Assembly (NCBI RefSeq): GCF_014650895.1
Contig: NZ_BMVV01000021.1
Span: 62,001 to 126,000 of the forward strand
Direction of reading: 5' to 3'
Length of the DNA: 64,000 nucleotides
Origin: Streptomyces omiyaensis
GTDB taxonomy: Bacteria > Actinomycetota > Actinomycetes > Streptomycetales > Streptomycetaceae
The notes under the pieces are model-generated. The model had not been told where the DNA came from and did no database searches. It saw only the letters and a program-made list of their open reading frames with translations. The stretch's first letter is position 1. Every line of letters starts with the position of its first letter. This document shows, in pieces, positions 58,801 through 64,000 of the stretch. The translations under genes were made by a program, and so were the position numbers.

Positions 58801-60532
58801 GGCGGCGCGCGGCGCCGGGCCGGAGTGGGTCCGGGAGCTGGCCCGGTCCCGCCGCGCGATCGAGGTGCGGATCGCGGGCACCGCGCACTGGGCGGCGATC
58901 GAGGACGCGGGCCGGCTGCGGGACGCTCTCGGCACGGCGCTCCCGGTCGGCGTCCCCGAGGCCTTCACCGAGCCCGTCAAGGACCCGCTGGGCGACCTCC
59001 TCGCCCGGTACGCCCGCACCCACGGCCCCTTCACCTCCTCGCGGGCCGCCGCCCGCTTCGGTCTCGGCACCGCCGTCACCGACGGCGCCCTCCAGCGCCT
59101 CGCCGCGTCCGGCCGGGTCGTGCAGGGCGAGTTCCACCCCTCGGGCATCGGCCAGGAGTGGTGCGACGCGACCGTCCTGCGCCGGCTGCGGCGCCGCTCC
59201 CTGGCCGCCCTGCGGCAGGAGCTGGAGCCGGTGCCCCCGGCGGCCCTGGCCACCTTCCTGCCCCAGTGGCAGCACCTGGGCGGCAGCAGCCTGCGGGGGA
59301 TCGACGGACTGGCCCGTGCCGTGGAGCAGCTCCAGGGCGCGCCGGTGCCGGCGTCGGCCCTGGAGAAGCTGGTCCTGCCGTCGCGGGTCCGGGACTACTC
59401 CCCGGCGATGCTGGACGAGCTGACCACCACGGGCGAGGTGGTCTGGGCGGGGGCGGGCTCGCTGCCCGGCAAGGACGGCTGGATCTCGCTGCACCTCGCG
59501 GACGCGGCCCCGCTGCTGCTGCCGCCGGCGCACCCGCTGGAGCTCACCGCGCTCCACGAGTCGGTCCTGACGGCCCTGTCCGGCGGGTACGGCCTGTTCT
59601 TCCGGCAGATCGCCGACCAGGTCCGGATCACCACCCATCCGGACGTCACCGACCCGCAGCTCGCCGACGCCCTGTGGGAGCTGGCGTGGTCGGGCCGGCT
59701 CACCAATGACACCCTGGCGCCGCTGCGCGCCCTGCTGGGTTCGGGCCGTACGGCCGGTTCGACCGCCCACCGGGCGCGTCGCACGATGCCGCGCGGCCGG
59801 TTCGGCTCCCTGGGCACGACCCGTCCGGTCTCGCGGTCGGGCCCGCCGACGGTCTCGGGCCGCTGGGCGCTGCTGCCGCCGGTGGAGCCCGATCCGACGC
59901 ACCGGGCGCACGCGCTGGCCCGCACCCTCCTGGACCGGCACGGCGTGGTGACCCGCGGCGCCGTGGCCGCCGAGGGCGTCGAGGGCGGTTTCTCCGCGGT
60001 CTACCGGATCCTGTCCGCCTTCGAGGACAGCGGGCAGGCCCGGCGCGGCTATGTGGTGGAGGGTCTCGGCGCGGCCCAGTTCGCCATGGACGGGGCGGTG
60101 GACCGGCTGCGGGCGGCGGCGACCGCCCGGGACAGGGGCGTCGAGGCGGGCACGGGTCCCCGTGCGGTGGTGCTGGCCGCCGCCGACCCTGCGAACGCGT
60201 ACGGGGCGGCCCTGCCGTGGCCGGAGCCGCCGGACGGAGCCGGTCACAAGCCGGGCCGCAAGGCGGGTGCCCTGGTGGTCCTGGTCGACGGCGAGCTGAC
60301 GCTGTACGTGGAGCGCGGCGGCAAGTCGGTGCTGTCCTGGCCGGCGGAGCCGGACGACCCGGCCCTGGCGGCGGCGGCCGGGTCCCTGGCCGAGGCGGCG
60401 CGGGCGGGCGTGCTGGGCACGGTCACGGTGGAGCGGATCAACGGCGCGACGGCCCTCACCTCGCCCCTGGCCCGCTCCCTGGAGTCGGCCGGTTTCGTCG
60501 CCACCCCGCGCGGGCTCCGCCTCCGCGCCTGA
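55877..60532 (+). CDS. lhr: Lhr-type ATP-dependent DNA helicase
   Basis: The large helicase has about 1551 residues. The DExH ATPase core has Walker A VVAPTGSGKT (residues 46-55), the DEVH box VILDEVHAVAGTK, SAT motif and motif VI QRVGRAGHQVGAVS; long winged-helix and Lhr C-terminal domains follow, ending VATPRGLRLRA. Mycobacterial Lhr is a 3'-to-5' ssDNA translocase linked to crosslink repair. Two in-frame ATGs (55877, 55886) are possible; the spacing of the GGGG ribosome site favours 55877. A Nei-type glycosylase gene follows, the same pairing as Rv3296-Rv3297. Confidence 0.93.
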   Translation: MGGMVTSALEDFSPATRGWFTGAFTAPTAAQEGAWRAIGAGSDALVVAPTGSGKTLAAFLASLDRLASAPAPADPKKRCRVLYVSPLKALAVDVERNLRSPLTGIRQESVRLGLPEPDVRVGIRSGDTPAAERRSLAAKPPDILITTPESLFLMLTSAAREALSGIETVILDEVHAVAGTKRGAHLALTLERLDELLPRPARRIGLSATVRPVDEVARFLSPGRQVEIVQPPSGKEFDLSVVVPVEDMGELGGSPASEGRDGGDRPSIWPHVEERIADLVQSHRSTIVFANSRRLAERLCNRLNEIAYERATGEPLPEGAPPAEVMAQSGAAKGAPPLLARAHHGSVSKEQRARVEEDLKAGRLPAVVATSSLELGIDMGAVDLVVQVESPPSVASGLQRVGRAGHQVGAVSTGVVFPKYRGDLVQAAVVTERMRSGSIESLRIPANPLDVLAQQLVAMVALDTWQADDLLAVVRRAAPFASLPESAFTGVLDMLAGRYPSDAFAELRPRVVWDRIAGTVTGRPGAQRLAVTSGGTIPDRGLFGVFLAGADPKKGGGRVGELDEEMVYESRVGDVFTLGTTSWRIEDITRDRVLVSPAPGVPGRLPFWKGDQLGRPLELGRAVGAFLRELGALGEEDARLRLLAAGLDGWAADNVLAYLKEQREACGHVPDDRTILVERFRDELGDWRVVVHSPFGAQVHAPWALALGARLAERYGMDAQVMHADDGIVLRLPDADLMGLDMGLDLLDHAPVDPGRHQDTVYDADQAPVGAADAVFDKGEVAQVVTEQVGGSALFASRFRECAARALLLPKRNPGKRTPLWQQRQRAAQLLQVASEFGSFPIVLEAVRECLQDVFDVPGLTELMGDIEARRVRLVEVTTPEPSPFARSLLFGYVAQFLYEGDSPLAERRAAALSLDSRLLAELLGQAELRELLDPEVLAELERELRWLTEDRRVKDPEGVADLLRILGPLTDEELAARGAGPEWVRELARSRRAIEVRIAGTAHWAAIEDAGRLRDALGTALPVGVPEAFTEPVKDPLGDLLARYARTHGPFTSSRAAARFGLGTAVTDGALQRLAASGRVVQGEFHPSGIGQEWCDATVLRRLRRRSLAALRQELEPVPPAALATFLPQWQHLGGSSLRGIDGLARAVEQLQGAPVPASALEKLVLPSRVRDYSPAMLDELTTTGEVVWAGAGSLPGKDGWISLHLADAAPLLLPPAHPLELTALHESVLTALSGGYGLFFRQIADQVRITTHPDVTDPQLADALWELAWSGRLTNDTLAPLRALLGSGRTAGSTAHRARRTMPRGRFGSLGTTRPVSRSGPPTVSGRWALLPPVEPDPTHRAHALARTLLDRHGVVTRGAVAAEGVEGGFSAVYRILSAFEDSGQARRGYVVEGLGAAQFAMDGAVDRLRAAATARDRGVEAGTGPRAVVLAAADPANAYGAALPWPEPPDGAGHKPGRKAGALVVLVDGELTLYVERGGKSVLSWPAEPDDPALAAAAGSLAEAARAGVLGTVTVERINGATALTSPLARSLESAGFVATPRGLRLRA

Positions 60533-60544
60533 CACCCGCCCGGT

Positions 60545-60730
60545 CGCCGGCCACCCACCCGGCCGCCGACCACCCGCCCGGCCCGGCAACCACCCACCCG
60601 GCCCGACGACCACCCACCCGGTCACCGACCACCCGCCCAACCCGGCAACCACCCCCGGCCCGGCAACCACCCACCCGGCCCGACGACCACTCACCAGATC
60701 GCCGACCACCCCACCCGGCCCGGCGACCCG
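60545..60730. repeat. Degenerate 20-bp tandem repeat between lhr and nei
   Basis: About nine copies of a 19-20-bp unit fill the gap. A typical unit reads CCACCCACCCGGCCCGACGA, others vary in CCACCCGCCC and GGCAA/GACGA. It is C-rich on the plus strand and ends 13 bp before the nei start codon. Confidence 0.8.
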
Positions 60731-60743
60731 GCATCATGGCCCC

Positions 60744-61595
60744 ATGCCCGAAGGAGACACCGTCTGGCAGGCGGCCCACCGGCTGGACGAGGCGCTGGCC
60801 GGGCGGGTGCTGACCCGCGCGGACCTGCGGGTGCCCCGGTTCGCGACGGCCGACCTCACCGGCCGCACGGTGCTGGACGTCACCCCGCGCGGCAAGCACC
60901 TCCTGACCCGCATCGAGGGCGGGCTGACCCTCCACTCCCACCTGCGGATGGACGGGGCGTGGAGGGTGTACCCGACCGGGGAGCGTCCGCGGGGCGGCCC
61001 GGAGCACCAGATCCGCGCCGTCCTCGGGAACGAGCGGTCCACCGCGTACGGCTATCGCCTGCCGGTCCTGGAGCTGATCCGCACGGCCGAGGAGTCCCGG
61101 GTGGTGGGCCATCTCGGCCCGGACCTGCTGGGCCCGGACTGGGATCCGGAGGAGGCGGTCCGGCGTCTCCTCGCCGACCCGTCCCGCCCGCTCGGCGAGG
61201 TCCTGCTCGACCAGCGCGTCCTGGCCGGGATCGGGAACGTCTACAAGTCGGAGCTGGCCTTCCTCGCGGCCGTCACCCCCTGGCTCCCGGTCGGCGAGCT
61301 GGCGCCGGAGGTCCCGCCCCGTCTGGTGGCGACCGCCCACCGCCTGCTGGAGGCGAACAAGGACCGTCCGGACCGGCGGACCACGACCGTCCGCCGACCC
61401 GGCACCCCGCTGCACGTCTACGGCCGCGAGGGCCGCCCGTGTCTGCGCTGCGGCGCCGCCGTCCGCAGGGCGGAGCTGGGCGACCGGGTCACCTACTGGT
61501 GTCCGGCCTGCCAGCGGGGCCCCCGCGGAGACTCCCCGGATCCCCGCCGCCCCCGGCACGAAGGCTCCGGGGATCCCCGCCGCCCCCAGGATTGA
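60744..61595 (+). CDS. nei: Fpg/Nei-family DNA glycosylase
   Basis: The 283-residue enzyme removes oxidised bases. It begins MPEGDTVWQAAHRLDEA, giving the nucleophilic Pro2 and Glu3 after Met removal, continues with GKHLLTRIEGGLTLHSHLRM, and has the helix-two-turn-helix region RVLAGIGNVYKSELAF and a zinc finger CLRCGAAVRRAEL then WCPACQ. Nei2-type enzymes excise oxidised pyrimidines; MPEGDTV fits them better than Fpg (PELPE). The start ATG 60744 lacks a clear ribosome site. It follows lhr by a repeat-filled gap, and its C-terminal tail is rich in Arg/Pro/Asp. Confidence 0.9.
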   Translation: MPEGDTVWQAAHRLDEALAGRVLTRADLRVPRFATADLTGRTVLDVTPRGKHLLTRIEGGLTLHSHLRMDGAWRVYPTGERPRGGPEHQIRAVLGNERSTAYGYRLPVLELIRTAEESRVVGHLGPDLLGPDWDPEEAVRRLLADPSRPLGEVLLDQRVLAGIGNVYKSELAFLAAVTPWLPVGELAPEVPPRLVATAHRLLEANKDRPDRRTTTVRRPGTPLHVYGREGRPCLRCGAAVRRAELGDRVTYWCPACQRGPRGDSPDPRRPRHEGSGDPRRPQD

Positions 61596-61627
61596 CGGTC
61601 CGTCAGATCCGGTCGTACGGTCCCCCC

Positions 61628-62392
61628 ATGAGCCTCTCGGCGTACGACCTCACCGGCCGCACCGCGTTCGTGACGGGCGCCGCGAGCGGCATCGGCCGCG
61701 CCGGCGCCGTCCTCCTCGCCCGGGCGGGCGCGACCCTCCATCTGGCGGACCGGGACGAACCGGGCCTGGAGGAGACGGCCGCCCTGATCGCCGGCGAGGG
61801 CGGCACGGCCCGCGTCCACCCCCTCGACGTGACCGACCGGTCCGCGTTCGGCGCCGCCGTGGACGCGGCCGGCCCCCTCCACGTGATGGCGGCGGTCGCC
61901 GGGATCATGCACACCAGCTCGGTCCTGGAGACCCGCGAGGAGGACCTCGACCGCGTCCTCGCCGTGAACTTCAAGGGCGTGCTCCACGCCTGCCAGGAGG
62001 CGGCCCGTTCGATGATCGCCTCCGGCACCCGGGGGTCGATCGTCACCATGGCCTCGGGCGCGATGGACACCGCGAGCCCCGGACTGCTCTGCTACAGCGT
62101 CGCCAAGGCGGCCGTCGTCCAGCTCACCAAGACGCTCGCGGTCGAGGTGGGCCCGCACGGCATCCGGGTGAACGCGGTCGCGCCGGGCTGGGTCCGCACC
62201 CCGATGACGGACCGCCACGAACCCGCGGCGCAGGAGCGGGCCGAGGCGGCGATGGCCCGTCACTCGCCGCTGCGGCGGGTCGGCGAGCCCGAGGACATCG
62301 CGCACGCGGTCCTCCATCTCGCCTGCGACGCCTCCTCGTTCACGACGGGGCAGATCCTGCGTCCGAACGGCGGCGTCGCCATGCCCTGGTGA
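61628..62392 (+). CDS. SDR-family oxidoreductase
   Basis: The 254-residue classical short-chain dehydrogenase has the cofactor motif TGAASGIGRAGAV (TGxxxGIG), NAG-type motif VAGIMHTSSV, catalytic Ser near IVTMASGAM and YSVAKAAVV (YxxxK). The C-terminus (SFTTGQILRPNGGVAMPW) is typical. Asp after the second strand in LHLADRDEPG points to NAD(H). The substrate is unknown. The gene overlaps the 3' end of a small gene on the other strand by 53 bp. Confidence 0.9.
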   Translation: MSLSAYDLTGRTAFVTGAASGIGRAGAVLLARAGATLHLADRDEPGLEETAALIAGEGGTARVHPLDVTDRSAFGAAVDAAGPLHVMAAVAGIMHTSSVLETREEDLDRVLAVNFKGVLHACQEAARSMIASGTRGSIVTMASGAMDTASPGLLCYSVAKAAVVQLTKTLAVEVGPHGIRVNAVAPGWVRTPMTDRHEPAAQERAEAAMARHSPLRRVGEPEDIAHAVLHLACDASSFTTGQILRPNGGVAMPW

Positions 62393-62609
62393 CGCGGTCC
62401 CGGGTGAGGAGGACCGGCCGCGAGGAGGCGGCCACGTGCACCGGCAGCAGGCTCAGCCCCCAGCCGCCCGCGGCCACCGCCCCCTCGACCGGTCCGGATT
62501 CCCCCGGAAACAGCAGCAGGCGCAGCACCGCCCACCACCAGAGCCCCCCGGCCACCAGCCCGACCGCGATCAGCGTGAGCGTCACCAGCGGAACCCGTCG
62601 CCGTACCAT
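62340..62609 (-). CDS. Small membrane protein, hypothetical
   Basis: The 89-residue protein begins MVRRRVPLVTLTLIAVGLVA with a strong AGGAGGCGGCC ribosome site before ATG 62609, which supports its reality. One or two hydrophobic segments are visible, the second around VEGAVAAGGWGLSLLPVHVA, and the C-terminus is Arg-rich. It has no known motif. It overlaps the last 53 bp of the convergent SDR gene. Confidence 0.72.
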   Translation of the reverse strand: MVRRRVPLVTLTLIAVGLVAGGLWWWAVLRLLLFPGESGPVEGAVAAGGWGLSLLPVHVAASSRPVLLTRDRVTRAWRRRRSDAGSAPS

Positions 62610-62840
62610 GGCCGCCTCCTGCGCTCGACGCTAGACCGGCAGGATCACCCTGCGGGAGGGCGTACCGGTGTCAGCTCCGGCGCGCACCCCGCGCGCGATC
62701 CGGCGGACGCTCCCGCGTGCGGGACACCGGGCGCCCTCGGGGCCGCCCCGGCGCGCTCCCGCGCGCACCCCGCAGCCCTGCTCGCCCCGGTGCCCGACCC
62801 CGCGCTCGCCCCGTTTCTCCCGTATCGCCACCCGACCCGC

Positions 62841-63311
62841 CTAGGCGCTCTCGGCCTGGAACATCCAGCTGTGCTTCTCGAGGTCGGCGGTGAGGGAGAT
62901 GAGGATGTCCTGGCTGACGGGGTCGGGGTCCCCGGTGGCCTCGACCCGTTCCCGCATCCGGGTGATGACGGCGCCGAGCGAGGTCACGAGGATCCGCACG
63001 GCGTCCGCGTCCTTGATCCAGCCCTCCGGCACCGTGCCGATCGCACTGCCGGAGGCCACCGTCGACGCCCGCCCGTCCGGGTTGACCCCGAGCGCCGAGG
63101 CCCGCTCGGCCACGGTGTCGGAGTGCAGCCTGGCGGTGTCGACCACCTCGTCCAGCTGCAGGTGGACGGAGCGGAAGCGCGGCCCGACGACGTTCCAGTG
63201 CACCTGCTTGGCGACCAGTGCCAGGTCGACGAGGTCGACCAGGGCGCCCTGGAGGGCGTTGCCGACCGTCTTGAGGTCGGTCTCGGACAGCGAGCTCTTC
63301 ACGACAGACAT
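62841..63311 (-). CDS. dpsB: Dps-family ferritin-like protein DpsB
   Basis: The 156-residue protein starts MSVVKSSLSETDLKTVGNAL at ATG 63311 after GGAGATTC. The inter-subunit ferroxidase residues are in AKQVHWNVVGPRFRSVHLQL followed by DEVVDTARLHSDTVAERASA. Dps proteins store iron as dodecamers and can bind DNA under stress. By synteny it should be DpsB of S. coelicolor. It has no long Lys-rich tail. Clg-type regulator lies upstream in the same direction, with a terminator in between. Confidence 0.9.
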   Translation of the reverse strand: MSVVKSSLSETDLKTVGNALQGALVDLVDLALVAKQVHWNVVGPRFRSVHLQLDEVVDTARLHSDTVAERASALGVNPDGRASTVASGSAIGTVPEGWIKDADAVRILVTSLGAVITRMRERVEATGDPDPVSQDILISLTADLEKHSWMFQAESA

Positions 63312-63493
63312 GCGGAATCTCCAACCAGTCGTACGTATCCCCCACCATGGCACGCCTGTCCGGAATCCGGCATCTCAAACAAAGCGGCAGGAAGCGGTGC
63401 CCCGACGAGAATCCGCCGACCGCCCCCAGGACGAAGCCCGGCCGGCACCGCGCGACGGAGGCACGACCGGCACCTCGCGGGCCGCCCCCACGA

Positions 63494-63539
63494 CGAAGCC
63501 CCGACCGGCACCCCACGAGGGGCACCGACCGGGGCTTCG
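63494..63539. terminator. Terminator after clgR
   Basis: An outer 10-bp stem (63494-63503 with 63530-63539, CGAAGCCCCG) encloses a second CCCC/GGGG stem. It starts 13 bp past the clgR stop on the minus strand. Near-repeats of CGACGAAGCCC are found further toward dpsB. Confidence 0.75.
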
Positions 63540-63551
63540 ACCCGTTCGGGT

Positions 63552-63935
63552 TCAGGCGGCGACGACGTCCACGGCCTCAGCGGGCGCCTTGATGGTCACC
63601 CGCTCGGTGGACACACCGGCCACCGACGTCACCGACACCGAATTGAGCATCGGACGGACCGGCGCCGGCACCGGTTCGCTCGAAGCTGCCGACTCGGCCA
63701 GTTCGGCCAGCGACAGCTCGTCGCTCACTTCGCGCATGAGCTCGGACATCCGTACGTCCAGCGCGTCGCAGATCGCGGAGAGCAGCTCGGAGGAAGCCTC
63801 CTTCTGCCCCCGCTCCACCTCGGAGAGATAGCCGAGCGAGACTCGGGCGGACGAGGAGACTTCGCGCAGAGTACGGCCCTGGCGCTGGCGCTGCCGACGC
63901 AGCACGTCACCCAGCAGGCGACGGAGCAGAATCAT
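63552..63935 (-). CDS. clgR: ClgR-type XRE-family regulator
   Basis: The 127-residue protein starts at ATG 63935 after GAGGGAG. The XRE helix-turn-helix spans about residues 10-66: RRQRQRQGRTLREVSSSARV, SLGYLSEVERGQKEASSELL. The C-terminus EAVDVVAA ends in Val-Ala-Ala, a tail that in ClgR is recognised by ClpP1P2 protease. ClgR activates clpP1 operon, lon and related protease genes. It lies near recA, as in other actinobacteria. It is followed by a terminator before dpsB. Confidence 0.88.
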   Translation of the reverse strand: MILLRRLLGDVLRRQRQRQGRTLREVSSSARVSLGYLSEVERGQKEASSELLSAICDALDVRMSELMREVSDELSLAELAESAASSEPVPAPVRPMLNSVSVTSVAGVSTERVTIKAPAEAVDVVAA

Positions 63936-64000
63936 CGGTGGCTCCCTCCTCGGACCGCGTAGCCGCATCCTTCACGCCCCACCGTACCGCCTCGCGCCGC

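Noticed and set aside
1..64000. tRNA, rRNA, insertion sequences or prophage genes
   Set aside because: No cloverleaf, rRNA-like stretch, transposase, integrase or flanking direct repeats were recognised, though short RNA genes can be missed by eye.

Overview
The window is high-GC actinobacterial DNA, almost certainly from a Streptomyces chromosome: GC-rich third codon positions, GTG starts, purine-rich ribosome sites, long GC hairpin terminators, adenosylcobalamin ribonucleotide reductase, ClgR, DpsB, GluABCD and twin histidine kinase systems. From memory, the gene order matches the S. coelicolor stretch from about SCO5755 to SCO5806 (clgR, dpsB, lhr/nei, recA/recX, gluABCD with gluRK, miaB, miaA, dapF, rshA, hflX, a small siderophore locus, dinG, lexA, nrdR/nrdJ). 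No mobile element, rRNA, tRNA or CRISPR array was seen, so this is a conserved core region with a few accessory insertions.

Layout. 1-1.8 kb: end of a TetR-type gene, a YdbC-family gene and a TerD-domain gene. 1.8-8.7 kb: a DNA-precursor and SOS block, nrdR-nrdJ on the minus strand with paired NrdR boxes, divergent from lexA with its own SOS box, then a DinG-type helicase. 8.8-15.3 kb: a four-gene minus-strand operon for an NRPS-independent siderophore (aminotransferase, two IucA/IucC synthetases, a GNAT acyltransferase), divergent from two tandem trypsin-like lipoproteins (15.7-18.1 kb). 18.2-26.5 kb: hflX, an M1 peptidase, rshA, dapF, a small membrane protein and miaA. 26.5-30.3 kb: a 21-bp minisatellite, two small plus-strand genes, a perfect 62-bp palindrome, and the miaB group. 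30.4-36.3 kb: a GlxA-type regulator with an isochorismatase-fold hydrolase, a DedA protein, a NarL-type two-component pair and a DUF1537-type kinase. 36.9-43.8 kb: a glutamate sensing and uptake region (TAXI binding protein, GluK/GluR, GluABCD). 44.1-47.4 kb: a flavin monooxygenase, then a cysteine-containing leader peptide ahead of cysteine dioxygenase and a rhodanese. 47.5-55.8 kb: recX/recA with SOS and DnaA boxes, hypothetical genes, an AI-2E transporter family protein, DUF3046, and araC-azlC-azlD. 55.9-64 kb: lhr with a Nei-type glycosylase, an SDR, a small membrane protein, dpsB and clgR.

How it works together. LexA, RecA, RecX, DinG, Lhr, Nei and NrdRJ make this a DNA damage and precursor region; visible sites link lexA and recA to the SOS response, and nrdR-nrdJ to NrdR. 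RshA, HflX, MiaA/MiaB, DpsB and ClgR add stress and translation functions. The most interesting candidates are the orphan siderophore locus, which lacks a decarboxylase, an N-hydroxylase and a transporter; the cysteine leader-peptide attenuator; the TAXI-GluK-GluR-GluABCD cluster; DnaA boxes in the recA and lhr promoters; and several unexplained intergenic repeats. All calls come from reading the sequence; no database search was run.
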